Source of the DNA: Fagopyrum homotropicum
Lineage: Eukaryota > Streptophyta > Magnoliopsida > Caryophyllales > Polygonaceae
NCBI GenBank assembly: GCA_033239125.1
Contig: BSWB01000004.1
Span: 127,109,235-127,173,234 of the forward strand
Direction: 5' to 3'
Length of the DNA: 64,000 bases
Below are positions 24,510 through 37,138 of the stretch, in pieces (position 1 is the first letter of the stretch; each line of letters opens with the position of its first letter). The notes beneath the pieces were generated by a model. That model worked only from the letters and a program-made list of their open reading frames with translations. It searched no databases and was not told the origin of the DNA. A program made the translations under genes and the position numbers.

Positions 24510-27500
24510 ATGCGCAGGTCTAGGAACACCGAAGATCTCTTACCTCTTGATCAAGAGCTTGAGAGAACTTTAAGGCAAAAGCGTAAGGAAAAGAAGATGG
24601 CTGAAGAACACGAACGTGATCTTCAAGCGGAGTTAGCGGAGAAAGAAGCTCAACTCCAATGGAATGAGAATATTCGCCGGGATGAGATGGATCGCCATCA
24701 ATCCCAAGTTAATGATCTGAAAGACATGATGTTCCAGATGAGGATAGAACTAAGCAATCTCAAGAATAAGGGAAGCAAGAAATCCTCAAGGAGATCATTA
24801 AGGTCGAATAGGGGTCATTCATCCGCTGATGATAGCGACTCTTCCATGCCACCGTTAGAGGAGATTGATCCAAGGATCAATGTGAATCCATTCGCTCCAC
24901 GGACGACCGCAAACCGACGCATTCCACCTAGGAATGTAAGGGTGAACCATGTAGATGATGAGCCAAGGACTCTTGGCCAAAGGATGGATCCAACGCAGCA
25001 GCCACGCCGCCTAGGTGTGAATTTTGATGCTGATGATGTACAAGGGTTTAGCTTCAACCCTCAAGTTATTACTCTTGTTTGCCAAAACCAATTTGGCGGG
25101 ACAAGCGCTGAATCTCCACACCAACACTTGTAAAACTTTGAGTGTATGATGGAGACAATGAGGCCGAAAAACGCGACTACCAACAACTATAAGCTCAAGC
25201 CTTTCTTCTTCTCTTTGAAAGGGAAAGCATTATCTTGGTACCAAGCTCTTCTTAATGGGAAACTAGACACATGGGAAGACCTTTCCGCGGAGTTCCTCAC
25301 TAAGTTCTTTCCGCCATCCAAAACGGCGGAACTTAGAGGTAAGATTAATGCATTTTCCATGAGATCTAACGAAAGTTTGTTTCAATCTTGGGAAAGGTTT
25401 AAGGATTTGCTATTGGATTGCCCTCATCATGGCATATCCAAGCTTGCATTACTGGAGATTTACTATAAAGGGCTGGATGTGGAGACACAATTCAAGCTCC
25501 AATCCCTCTCATGTGGTACATTCATGGACATGAGAGAAGATGACGCTTGGGACTTCATTGAGAAGCAAGCAAGAGTCATAGAGAAGTATTCCCACCGGAA
25601 AGTGGAGGGAAATCGTGTGGAGCAAGGAGCGAAACTCACACATGAAGCTCAAAGTCAAATTTTCTCCCTCAACAATGAGATCAAAGAGTTGAAGGAGGCT
25701 ATCAAGACCAACTTTCCAAAGCAACAAGGAAATGATGTTGGCTATTTGGGCAACAACAACAATGGCGGTGAGAACACAAACCGCAACAACAACAACAACC
25801 GGAATAATTGGAATGGCAACAACAACAACCGGAACAACAATTGGAATAACAATAGGGGTTCAAACAACAACAATTGACGCTCCAATCAACAAAATTCCGG
25901 TAACTCTTATCCTTCCAATTCTAATTCACTAACCCCACCTTCCTCTTCCTCTACTCCTTTGAAAAGCCAGGGGCAAGCATCTAATGGAGGAAGTACTTCG
26001 GGGAAGGAGAAGCCCGATCCCATGTTGGAAACAATTTTGGGAAAGCTTCAAGGGTTGGAGAACCGCATCATTAAGGTTGATGATCAAATTTCTAAGGTTG
26101 ATAAAGCTCAAAAGGTTTTAGAAAACCAAATGTTCAGCCATGCGGAGGAAGTTCCTAGGAATCAAGGGAAACTTCCAGGAAAGACGGAGGACAACCCTAA
26201 GGGAAGGGTGATGGCAATCACAACTAGGAGCGGAGTGACTACCACTGATCCGCAACCTAAGTTCGTTGAAGTCCCCGTAGAGAAAGACAAAGAGAAGGGG
26301 AAGGAGAAGGAAGATGTCTACGTTCCTCCTCCGGCTTATAAACTTCCCCTACCATTTCCTCAATCTAGAGCGAGAGCGCGCCTAGATAAACAATTTGGTA
26401 AGTTTATAGAACTCATGAGCAAGCTACATATTAATATACCTTTCATTGATACTATTGTAGGTATGCCGGCTTATGGCAAGTTCTTAAAGGAGATCCTCTC
26501 TAACAAGAGAAAGTTAGAGGACTTTGGAGAGGTCAAAATGAGTTCGGATTCTTCGGATCTCATCAAGACCATGAAGGAGAAAATGCCTCCAAAGCTAAAG
26601 GATCCGGGGTCATTTTGCATTCCCATAGGAGTGGGAGATGTCACATATGATGCTTTATGTGACTTGGGAGCAAGTGTGAGCATCATACCACTTGCATTGT
26701 GTAGGAAGATCGGTTTAGGCGACCCTAAACCGGTGAAGATGACGTTGTACATGGCGGATCGATCCATCACTCGCCCCGTCGGTATTGTAGAAGATGTCCC
26801 GGTCAAGCTAGGTAAATTCTTTGTTCCCATTGATTTTGTCGTGCTTGACATTCCTGTAGATAGTCCGGTCCCGATCATACTCGGAAGACCGTTTCTTGCA
26901 ACTTCCGGCTGCATAGTCGATTGCAAGAATGGTAGACTCGCTTTTGATATAGAAGAAGAGAAAGTAGAGTTCGTTCTTTCCACTCTAATGAAGGAACCCA
27001 TCTTTGATGAGGATATATTCAATATCCAAGATGAAGGAGGGTTGTCTAGGGAGGAGGTAAGTGTTATTCTCTTCAACGATCCTTTACAAAAGGTTATTAC
27101 TATGAGTCTAACAAATGTAGGGGAAGAAGAAGAGTGCAATGAGGCAATTGAAGCCTTAGAAGCACAAGAAGAGATGTATGAAGTGGAATTTGAAAAACTC
27201 CACGATGAGGCAGAAAACGTGAGAATCCACGGCCATACACTATATTCCACGGCCGTGGATTTCACAAACAAAACCGTGTCCCACTCCAGAGAGTTATACG
27301 GTCGTGGAGAAAGCAGAGAGACCGTATTTCCCTTCCACGCCCTAAACCACGGCCGTGGAGGACATAGGGAAACCGTAATTTTGGGCGTGGAAAGGGGCGA
27401 TCGAGACACTTCTTCAACTTCTTTCGATTCTTCTCCCATACATTCTACTTCCTTAGACACTTCTAAGGAAACATCGGAAGCTCCACAAGAACCATTGGAA

Positions 27501-30419
27501 GCTCCGAAAGCAATGGAACTAAAGCCGCTTCCTACTCATCTAAGGTACGCTTTTCTAGGATCTAATTCTACCTTTCCGGTTATTGTTAGTTCCGATTTAA
27601 GCATAGATGAACATAATGAGCTCATGGTTGTCCTTAGGAAACATAGAAAAGCTTTAGGATATACTATTGAGGATTTAGTAGGAATCAAACCTTCCCTATG
27701 CATGCATAAAATACTAATGGAAGAGGACTTTAGGACTTCAAGACAACCTCAAAGGCGGTTAAATCCGACCATGAAGGAGGTTGTCAAGAAGGAAATTCTT
27801 AAACTTCTTGATGCAGGTATCATCTATCCTATCTCCGATAGTAAGTGGGTGAGTCCGGTTCAAGTAGTTTCGAAGAAGGGAGGAATGATAGTCATCACCA
27901 ACAAGAACAACGAACTCATTCCTACCCGAATCGTAACGGGATGACGGATGTGCATAGACTACCGCAAGCTTAACAATGCAACGAGGAAGGATCACTTCCC
28001 ATTGCCATTCATTGATCAAATGCTTGAAAGGTTAGCACAACATTCACATTTTTGCTATCTTGACGGTTATAGTGGTTTCTTTCAGATTCCGATACACCCG
28101 GATGACCAGGAGAAGACCACATTCACGTGCCCATGGGGTACGTTCGCTTATAGGAGAATGTCGTTCGGGCTTTGCAACGCCCCAACCACCTTTCAAAGGT
28201 GCATGATGGCCATCTTCTCCGAATACATTGAGGAAATCATGGAAGTCTTCATGGATGACTTCTCCGTATACGGTTCCTCTTTTCACAATTGTCTTTCTAA
28301 CCTTGCTCTTGTTTTACAAAGGTGTGAAGACACTAACCTAGTTCTTAATTGGGAGAAGTGTCAATTCATGGTTAAGGAAGGAATTATTTTAGGACACTTA
28401 ATCTCTAGTAGAGGGATAGAGGTGGATAAGGCGAAAATAGAGACTATAGAGAAGCTTCCTCCCCCAACTTCGGTGAAAGGGATAAGAAGTTTCCTAGGAC
28501 ATGCTGGATTTTATAGACGTTTCATTAAAGACTTCTCTAAAATATCAAAACCGCTCACTAATCTATTGATGAAGGATGCAGTTTTTGAGTTTTCGCAGGA
28601 ATGTTTGGATGCGTTTAACACGATTCAGCAAGCTCTAATTTCAGCACCTATTATCCAACCTCCGGATTGGACTCTTCCCTTTGAGGTTATGTGCGATGCT
28701 AGTGACGTAGCTATAGGAGTTGTTCTTGGACAACGAAAGGAAGGACGAACCCATGCCATATACTATGCTAGCAAGACGCTAGATGAAGCGCATCTCAACT
28801 ACGCCAATACCGAAAAGGAATTTTTAGCCATTGTTTATGCTATTGACAAGTTTCGCTCTTATCTTGTAGGTGCAAAGGTGATTGTCTACACGGATCATGC
28901 TGCGATTCGGTACCTCCTTGCGAAGAAAGACGCGAAGCCAAGGCTAATTAGATGGATTCTTCTCCTACAAGAATTCGATCTAGAGATCCGCAACAAGAAG
29001 GGTTCGGAAAATTCTGTTGCGGATCATTTGAGTCGCCTAACACATCTAGAGGACGACCATTTACCCATCGACAACTCCTTCCCGGACGAACACCTACACA
29101 TTATTGAGGAGTGCATCGATGTGATCTCCAAAGGTAACGAACCATGGTTTGCTGATTTTGTTAACTATTTGGTTTGCCAGGAGATACCGCCCGGATTATC
29201 CTACGCACAAAGAAAGAAGTTCTTTAAGGATGTTCGGGAATACTTTTGGAATGAACCTCTCCTCTTTAAGAGAGGTCTGGATGGCATCATTCGGAGATGT
29301 GTGCCGGAAGATGAGATGCAAAGTGTCATCCGCCATTGTCATTCACTACCTTGTGGAGGACACGCTAGTTCGAACAAGACTAGCGTAAAGGTATTGCAAT
29401 CCGGATTCTTTTGGCCTACTTTATTTAGAGATGTGCAATCCTTTGTTTCTTGCTGCGATGCTTGTCAAAGAACAGGTAATATCTCTAGGAGGAATGAGAT
29501 GCCCCTCAACAACATCCAAGAAGTGGAGATTTTCGATGTTTGGGGAGTAGACTTTATGGGACCATTCCCATCTTCTTGTGGAAACCAATACATACTCTTG
29601 GCGGTGGATTACGTTTCTAGATGGGTGGAAGCAATTGCCTCTCCCACCAATGATGCCATGGTTGTGGTTAAGTTCTTCAACAAAACCATCTTCCCACGAT
29701 TTGGGACACCAAGGACTATCATTAGTGATGGAGGTTCTCACTTCATTGCCCGGCGCTTTGAAGCTCTTCTAGCTAAGTATGGGGTTACTCACAAGATCGC
29801 CACCCCTTATCATCCACAAACAAGTGGACAAGTTGAGATCTCAAATAGGGAGATCAAAGGAATCTTAGAGAAGACGGTCTCAAGGACTAGGAAGGATTGG
29901 TCCTTGAAGCTTGATGACGCATTGTGGGCATACCGGACTGCGTACAAGACACCCATAGGAACCACACCATGCAACCTTGTGTATGGGAAGTCTTGTCACT
30001 TACCGGTAGAGTTGGAGCACAAGGCGTTTTGGGCTATCAAGTGGTTGAATTTCAGCATGAAGGAAGCGGGAGAGAAACGTCTCCTAGACCTTAATGAGCT
30101 GGACGAACTCCGCTTGAACGCTTATGAAAACGCTAAGATCTATAAGGAGAGAGCAAAGCGTTGGCATGATAAGCATATCATTCCAAAGGACTTCAAAGAA
30201 GGAGATCAAGTTCTCCTCTTCAATTCAAGGCTTCGTCTCTTTCCAGGTAAGCTTAAATCTCGTTGGATCGGACCTTTTCTAATTAAGCGTATTTTCCCCC
30301 ATGGTGCAGTTGAAGTATGGGGTGAAGCGGGCGGAAGCTTTAAGGTGAACAGTCAACGACTCAAGAAGTATACGCCGGAACTCCAAGCTGAAGAGTTCGC
30401 GCCTACCGCACTCGAATAA
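24510..30419 (+). pseudogene. Athila 2 gag-pol polyprotein with three in-frame stops
   Basis: A single frame of about 1,969 codons, interrupted by TAA at 25131, TGA at 25875 and TGA at 27942 (a Trp in Athila 1, in VTGWRMCIDY). Order: coiled-coil gag N-terminus, gag core SWYQALLNG..SWERFKDLLLDCPHHG (25230-25430), an Asn-rich stretch from AAC repeats (25750-25875) where a zinc knuckle might be expected, protease CDLGASVSIIPLAL (about 26658), RT MCIDYRKLN and FMDDFSVYG (about 28250), RNase H MCDASDVAIG (about 28690), integrase zinc finger and core DFMGPFPSS, ISDGGSHF and HPQTSGQVEISNRE (29550-29850). Between protease and RT, CCACGGCCGTGG repeats lie in the coding frame. Start chosen as the first ATG after the PBS in this frame. 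Confidence 0.93.
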
Positions 30420-31243
30420 GTGCGAGATTGGTCTAGCTACGGACCTTAAACAAAGCGCTTCTTGGGAGGCAACCCAAGGTATTGCATTTTTGTTTTTGTT
30501 TTCGATTCATATTTTAGCTTAGTTTAGACGTTTTTGCTTTGTTTTGCCTTCGATTTCTTCCGGTATGTTCGTGTTTTTGGATGTAGGAACGATGGAAAAG
30601 GAAAAGGGGAGGGTAATGTTGAAGAAAAGTAACGAAACTTGGACGTTGGAGCTTTACAGAGAGTTCCACGGCCTAAACCACGGTCGTGACAGCTACAGTG
30701 ACCGTAATTTCCAAAAGCCTTTGAAAAATCACCAAAACCACGGTTCCGTACAATTCCACGGCCGTGGAACACCCCGACAGACCGTGATTTTCAAAATTTT
30801 GCCTGTCACTATATAAACCACGTTCTTCACAAAAACACTTCACAAAACCCCTTCCACGACCCAAATTGCCGATTCCACGACCCTCCTCCCAAATCTTTGT
30901 TCGTTAATCGTTTTCAACGATTCTTCTTTCCAAATTGAAGCAAATTCGACCACCAACAAGATCCAAGCAACGAATCGAGCGGCAATTCACCAAGGAACGC
31001 ACAATTAGGATTTCAAAATCCGAAACCTAGGTTTTTCCCCTCTTCTTGATCTTTGTCAATTTGGGTTCGTTTTTGTTAGAAATTATAGGAGAACTGCTTG
31101 AAACTGGAAGGAATTAGACTAGGGTTGCCTGATTGCTGAATTTGAGTGCTGATTGTTGAGATTTGAGAAAAACTGAGACGAATCACGGTCCCTGGCAGTT
31201 CCACGGCCGTGGAATCATCAAGAACAGGCTGAAATTTTGAACA
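30420..31243 (+). other. Athila 2 region between pol and ORF3
   Basis: Non-coding. It begins with a GACCTTAAACAAAGCGC..GGAGGCAACCC block shared with Athila 1. It contains exact CCACGGCCGTGG palindromes at 30756-30767 and 31201-31212, the first followed by ACCGTGATTTT and then by a TATA-like CTATATAAA at about 30810. That arrangement resembles the LTR promoter region and could drive ORF3; this is inference. Confidence 0.6.
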
Positions 31244-32812
31244 GTGATGGACTTCGTGAGGAGAGTTTCTGGAAGAATTAAGGAGAAGAAGAATGACCAA
31301 AACAAGAAGAGGAAGGGTAATCCCTCTTCTTCTTCATCCTCTAGGGCACCACCACCTTCTTCCCCTTCACCTCCATCATCACCTTCATCACCCTCACCCC
31401 CTAGCCCTAGAGTACCGACCATTCATGAGGATCACCTCGATGCATTCGAGAGGATCCATGAGAGGGCTGTGATTGGACCTAGGTACCTATTGTTAGAGGA
31501 TCTAGCTTCTCTTAACATCATAGATGACCTTACTTGGCTCTTGGATAGAGCCGGACTAGTTGTCTTCTCGGCTATCCGAGAAGACGCTTATGAGGAGATT
31601 ACGAGGGAGGTTGTGACGTCTTTCGAGGACAGCCATGTGGATAGGACCGTTTCTTTCCGTCTTATGGAAAGAAACTATGATTTTTCCATCCGTGAGTTAT
31701 GAACCTTCTTTGGGTTCCATGAGACCTTCAATGGTCGCTTTCCTAGTGGCGTTTACGCCAAAGATTTTTGGGAGGAAGTTGCTATGATCTACGCCAGCGA
31801 GGACCGCTGGCAACCTGCTGACACCAAGGCTAAGTTGATGTACCACTTAGCCTTGAAGATTGCTCACCGTGTTCTTTCGGAGTGTCTCTTCCCTCGGACG
31901 GAGACGCCCCAAAAGATCAAGACGGATGAGCTCTTTCTGCTATACTCTATGCTGTATGGGCGCCGAGCTGACTGTGCCACCCTCTTAGCTGCTAGTATGA
32001 GCAAGCTTAAGAACAAGAGGAAGGACAACATTGGATACGGTGGGATAGTTACCCACCTTACTAGGAGTTTGGGAGTTGATTTTTCTGCATGTACTCGCAT
32101 ACCAGCCGTACCCTTAGGACTTCATGCCTTCATGACTAGAGGTCTCATCTTCCCCACACATAGAGGTCCGCCTTATGCGGCCATGCCTTGGGAGAGCAGG
32201 ACGGGTAGGGGTATTGAGTGGCTACAGGAGTACTCCATTATGGCTGGACGCCATAATTGGAAGGAGACGTTCGCTGCTATGCATGCGAACAAGATTGCAG
32301 CTCCTCCGTATGTTCCACCACCGCCCGTAGTTGAGGAGGAGGAGATGAGGGATCAGTATGAGGGTGGAGGAGGAGCAGAGCATGAGTTTGGCACGTTTCC
32401 GGATCATCCGGATGCGGCCCCCGATGTGCCTAGACGTTCTCCACGTCCCGCCAGAGCTTCAGGCTCGTCTTCTCGCCGCGCCAGCGTGAGTGAGAGACCC
32501 ACTTGGGCAGAGACACCTCCTGCATGGTATGGAGCTCCACCTCCATGGGCTACACAGACACCATCTGCACCAACACCAGCACCATCCGACGCTCCAGAGT
32601 GGTACAGTCATGCTCCGGGATGGTATGAGCAGATGCCGGATTGGGCTACTGGTCTTTCGGAGAGAGTAGGAGCATTGGAGATTCGAGCCGATGCTAGAGA
32701 TGGACGCTTGGACGACCTCGATCACATGATGAGAGATGTCTACCGCCAGCAGTTTGGGCGGTTTTATGATCCTAGCTTCTCTCCATTCCCGCCTCCACCA
32801 GCGCCACAGTGA
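31244..32812 (+). pseudogene. Athila ORF3 (ATHILA ORF-1 family), one in-frame stop
   Basis: One frame of 522 codons broken by TGA at 31700-31702. The N-terminus is basic, then Ser/Pro-rich (31320-31410). The middle (31430-32200) has the compact helical pattern of the plant ATHILA ORF-1 family (Pfam ATHILA), with segments such as HRVLSECLFPR, LYSMLYGRRADCATLL and GGIVTHLTRSLGVD. The C-terminus is rich in Pro and Trp with repeats around APPPWATQ, APEWYSHAPGW and MPDWATG (32510-32650), then a charged helix. It occupies the env position of the element, but I see no signal peptide or strong membrane segment, so I do not call it an envelope protein. Function is unknown. Confidence 0.75.
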
Positions 32813-34176
32813 TGATGATTTGCATGACCGATTGTTTTAGCCGCTCCACCGCCATTTTGTGAGTTTCTTTTTCTTTTCTTCTTTTCTTTCTTTTATTTGA
32901 ACATTAGGGACAATGTTTGTTCCAAGTATGGGGTGGGGTGTGACTAAAAGTTTGTAATAACCCTTACTCACTATGTTTGCTTCTATTTGAGACTATCTTG
33001 CATGTTCATTATATTGTTGCATGTTTCATTATTGCATTGCATGAAAAAGAGTTTGAAAAACCCATAAAAATTGAAAAATTTTGAAAAATTTTGTGTTTCT
33101 AAGGAATTGAGATGATTTCTATGATAATCGCTACTTGTGAATTGAGTTTGATGACAATTGCATGCTTAAACGATTAGTGAATTGAAAAGGAATTGAATGA
33201 GTTGATTATACCTCTTTTACAAGTTTCATAATGTGATGAATGTTACTTAAATCATGTTGAGGAATTGAAGTTGAAATCACACTATAAGTTCTTATACTTC
33301 TTTTTGAGATGATTAAGGCAATTCGATTTTTCTTTCTTCATTCTTTGATCATTTTAGCTCCTCATTGAAATATTAACCTCCTTTACCTATCCGGGAATTT
33401 GGAGAAGTGAATGAAAAAGGCATGTTTGATGTGGGAGGGCCATGAGAGCAATTATTTGCAATCAAAAGAATAGAAAGAAATTGTAGGTTTGGGGAAGTCA
33501 ATCATGACGATGAGTAACTCGACACCATTCACATAGCCGGGTGTTTGTGTCTTGCCAAAGTCGGATTGAGCGATATTCCTAGCGGATTATGGTATGTGCG
33601 CTAAGGGTTTGAGGCATCTCATAAAAGTTGAGAAACACCAATCTCCTAGGCTTCGGTTTTTGTGCACCTCTATCCATAACTCCAAAAGTAAAGTCGAAAA
33701 ATGAAAGGAAGAGAGCGAAGCTCTAAGTTGAAGGTGTGCGGAAACCGCAAGAGAAGAAGAAAGAGTAGTTGTCCACTTTCCCGGATTCATGCACCACATT
33801 CCTTAAAGTTTCCTTCCCTTTCCACATTCTAGACCTTTTTCTTTGGAAGTCCTTAAGATCAAAAGAATGTTATATGGCTTGGTGATCTAAATTGAAGTTT
33901 CTTATGATTGATTTTGATAATGTTTGAAGGTTATGATGCTTGTATGGAAGTTTGATTGATTTATGAACTTTCTTTACTCTTTACTCTTTGATTAAGTGTA
34001 AGAAAGTCTTATAAACGATTGAAGCAAGATTTGAGAATGATCTATTGTTTAGAAGGCACATTCATCCAAAAAAAGTATTACTTTGAGAAGGTACACATAT
34101 TTCATCCTAACTCTTGTTTTAAAAGCTTTTGAAAGACCTTGCTTAGGGACAAGCAAGTTGCAAGTATGGGGTTATT
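32813..34176 (+). other. Athila 2 3' non-coding region and polypurine tract
   Basis: No gene. It holds GGGACAATGTTTGTTCC..AAGTATGGGGTGGGG (32908-32940), shared with Athila 1 near 9840-9800. AAGTATGGGG at about 34162-34171, five bases before the LTR, is the polypurine tract; the duplicated AAGTATGGGG phrase suggests a second internal tract. Confidence 0.7.
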
Positions 34177-35900
34177 TGTTAGCATGAAATATTGTGATAT
34201 TTTAGGCATGTTTTCTAAGTGTATTTGATTCATATTGATAGTCATTGATTGAGCATTGATGCATTTGTGAGCTAGTTTATCTATAATGTCGATATAGAGA
34301 TCTACACAAGCTTTATGTTGATTATAGGTGATTGAGAGCTATTTCCGAATGAAATTGAGCAAGGATGAAGTTGTTTGACATGTCCATGGATTGAGGGCAT
34401 TCTTATGAGCAAAAAGGAGTTCAACTTGGAGAATGCACGAGGCTAGGGAAGAATCATGTTCTTGCCCTAAACCACGCTCTAAAATACGGCCGTACCACTT
34501 TCCACGTTCAGTTCCACGGCCGTGGAACCATGGCTAGGGAAGCGTGGTTCATTCCAGTAACTTCTACGGCCGTGGAGAAGATGGTTCAAACCGTGTTGAT
34601 TTCCACGCTCTAAATTACGGTCGTGGAACCTTCCACGACCGTGATCTTGGCGATCCTTTTCGCCACACTTTAAGCCACGATCTTTTAAAAGATTGGGCCG
34701 GGCCGAAAGTTTATCTTACACTATAAAAGGACGGACGAAGAGAGATTCCGTCACCTCGCTTTAGACCTTCGCTTACGCATAGACGCTTCCTACGTTAACG
34801 CTTGGAATTGCCCTAATCTCGCATTTGGCGGAGATTGTGTTTAGGAGATTTTTGCGCTTTGTCATTGGGATTTCCGGATTAACGGAAGATCGAAGATTCG
34901 GAAGATTGTTCGCAAGGAGATTTCGCTTCTTGCTTAGGTTTGATTTAGAAGACGAATTGACATCCCGTTCTTCCTTCTTATCTAAGATTGTGTTTGTTTG
35001 TTCTATTCCGAATCTAGTGACGATATTTGTTCTTGATTGCGACTTTGAGACTGGTTTGAAGTTTATTGAAAGTTTTCGAAAGTTTTCATCTTTCAATCTT
35101 TTAATCTTTGAATTTGATATCAATATGACTATTGTTGGCTAAAAACCCTTAACAATTCTAAGGTGAAGGGTTGATAGTTGTGGCTTAGATGATGATAGAT
35201 CGATCGTAAACAGATTGGACCCTGAGAGTTAGAGAGAATCGCCGACGAACCCTAAATTACGGCCTGTTCTTGAGTCCACGGCCGTGGAACCTCAAGAACT
35301 AACCGTGATTTCCCTTAAGTCTACGAACTTGCTTTTACTTTAATCCAAAGTTAAAGATTTGCTTTAACTTAGTTTAGGTTTGCCTTTTCTAGGTGGTAGT
35401 GAAGCCTCAACAACCTCTACCTCGATTGTGAGTGTTACAACCTTAATCGATTTAGTTAGTCTTGATCCTTGGATTACAAGTTTGGGTATTTGATATTAAT
35501 TCTCATCTTTAGAACCTTTCTATATTGAAGCCTCAACAACCTTTATAGAGAGTGTCTTGTAGGTGAGTCATATAAGGTTTTTGGAACTTCACCGTACGAT
35601 TACCTTACATTAGCATACCTTTGCATATCTTAACTCTGTCCTTATATCATTAGTATAACTTGAATCGATTGCCACAGCTGGATACTTGGATCTTTAGGAT
35701 TGTTGTTTTCCCAATAATTTGCAAAGCTCTTACATCTACTTGCTTGATAATCTGCAATTGAATTTGTTCCCCCCAAATCCCTGTGTTCGATACTCTGGAA
35801 TTCTTGCTTAACTACGTCGATCCGTACACTGCGGGTTCGCTTGCTTGATTCTAGTTTTATAAATTTAAAGCTTATTTGCACGCACGCTAAGTGGCGAACA
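34177..35900 (+). mobile_element. 3' LTR of Athila 2
   Basis: 1724 bp, from TGTTAGCATG to GTGGCGAACA, about 99 percent identical by eye to 22687-24408. It keeps the exact palindromes at 34514-34525 and 35276-35287; in the 5' LTR the latter is broken by a 2-bp deletion. Confidence 0.95.
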
Positions 35901-35905
35901 GTAAT
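35901..35905. repeat. TSD GTAAT, right copy
   Basis: Exact match to 22682-22686. Confidence 0.9.
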
Positions 35906-37123
35906 CACTATAACCATTCTCCTCTTCTTGTGCCACATATACAACGGTCCATCTTACTATCTATCACGTAGTCAACAACCAGGGGATCGGGAGTAGTCAA
36001 GCCAGGCAAGGAGTCGCCTTCCGGCTTTTGCACGAGAATAGAAACGTACAACAACCATACGTTCTCCCGCAACCGTGCAAGTTCCTTCCCGCGGTTGCGC
36101 CTAAGCCTTGTCGCTACAATCCCATCACTCCTTACCGCGGTCGTGCCGACACCTTCTGCGGTCGCACCTTCTTTTAGCGCGGTCACGCCTTCATATTCCG
36201 CGGCCGCGCCTTCCTTTTTTCCCGCGGTCGCGTGATTCCTCTAGAGGTTATGAGTTTCGAGCTTTCGACTTAGGAGTCAAGTCTAGGTATAAAGACTTCT
36301 CCCTTTTGGCTATATATTTGATAAGTTTTAACTGTATGGCATAGTCGTTGTTGTTCTAGAAGTTAGAAACTTCTAGATGATGGATATATTATTGATCCAC
36401 TTCTCTTTTATATTAGGCAGTTGAGTTTGTTCTTATGGGATTAAGAATTGTTGTTAGATGGACGTGTTATTTAATTATGACCCAAGTGCATGTATAAGTA
36501 TGACGAGTCGTGGCATCATTGTCCATCTTTGACATGAGATTGGGAGGTTCTCCGCGACTAGCTAAGACATGGTATAAGGCGAGATGCATCGAACCACTCA
36601 TGTTGGTATACGGGGACGGAGACAAAGGTCAGGAGACTTTCGTGCCACACGATAAGTTGAATTAGAAGTGAATAACTTAATGCAAGATGATAAATGGACT
36701 TTTGTGTAAGCATGATGTGTGTTTTATTTCGGTAATGTATGTGTATTAGTTCTTTTGATATTTAGATTGTTAGCTAAATGTTTTATCCAATGTTATAGAT
36801 GCCTTACAGGATATGGTAGTTGTAGAGTGATCCAGACGGTGTGGTCATCCGGATTTCCCGTACGTTATATGACGGGTTTTGGGTTTCTATATTCCAGTCT
36901 TCTTATTTTGCATTTATGATTTTGGATTTTCGTACTGATGTAGTACTTAGATGAGAGTCTTTCTTTGGGATCATGACACTATTGCATGTTATTTTTATTC
37001 AGTTTTCCTTTTTATTTGTACCTTGTTGTAAGATCCGATGAGATTGTTGTTAGGCTAGGATCAGAACCCAATGTGAGGTCCTAACCCGTAGCACCCCAAG
37101 TTTTGAGAATTTGGGATGTTACA
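35906..37123 (+). mobile_element. Right fragment of the chromovirus 2 5' LTR
   Basis: Ends AATTTGGGATGTTACA at 37123, followed by a primer-binding site. Blocks such as GATGCCTTACAGGATA (about 36800) and GTTAGGCTAGGATCAGA (about 37055) match the solo LTR at 3650-3960. It contains six variants of a CCGCGGTCGCGCC motif at 36085-36232. The LTR was split by the Athila 2 insertion. Confidence 0.82.
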
Positions 37124-37126
37124 ACA

Positions 37127-37138
37127 TGGTATTAGAGC
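37127..37138 (+). other. Primer-binding site, initiator Met-tRNA type
   Basis: TGGTATTAGAGCC-like sequence three bases after the LTR end matches the plant initiator tRNA-Met PBS (TGGTATCAGAGC) with one change. This fixes chromovirus 2 on the plus strand. Confidence 0.75.

Larger units (their letters stand above)
22687..35900 (+). mobile_element. Athila 2, structurally complete Ty3/gypsy element
   Basis: A 13,214-bp element with two LTRs of about 1.72 kb, a tRNA-Asp primer-binding site, one gag-pol frame, an Athila-type ORF3, a polypurine tract and a perfect 5-bp TSD GTAAT. By eye the LTRs differ at about 16 bases plus one 2-bp indel, close to 1 percent, so the insertion is recent. Several differences are C/T or G/A, as expected from decay of methylated cytosines. 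Coding regions nevertheless hold four in-frame stops, so it is probably not autonomous. It is inserted in the chromovirus 2 LTR. Confidence 0.95.

Noticed and set aside
31244..32812. Calling Athila ORF3 a viral envelope gene
   Set aside because: It sits in the env position, but no signal peptide, fusion segment or clear membrane anchor is visible, so only the ATHILA family name is used.
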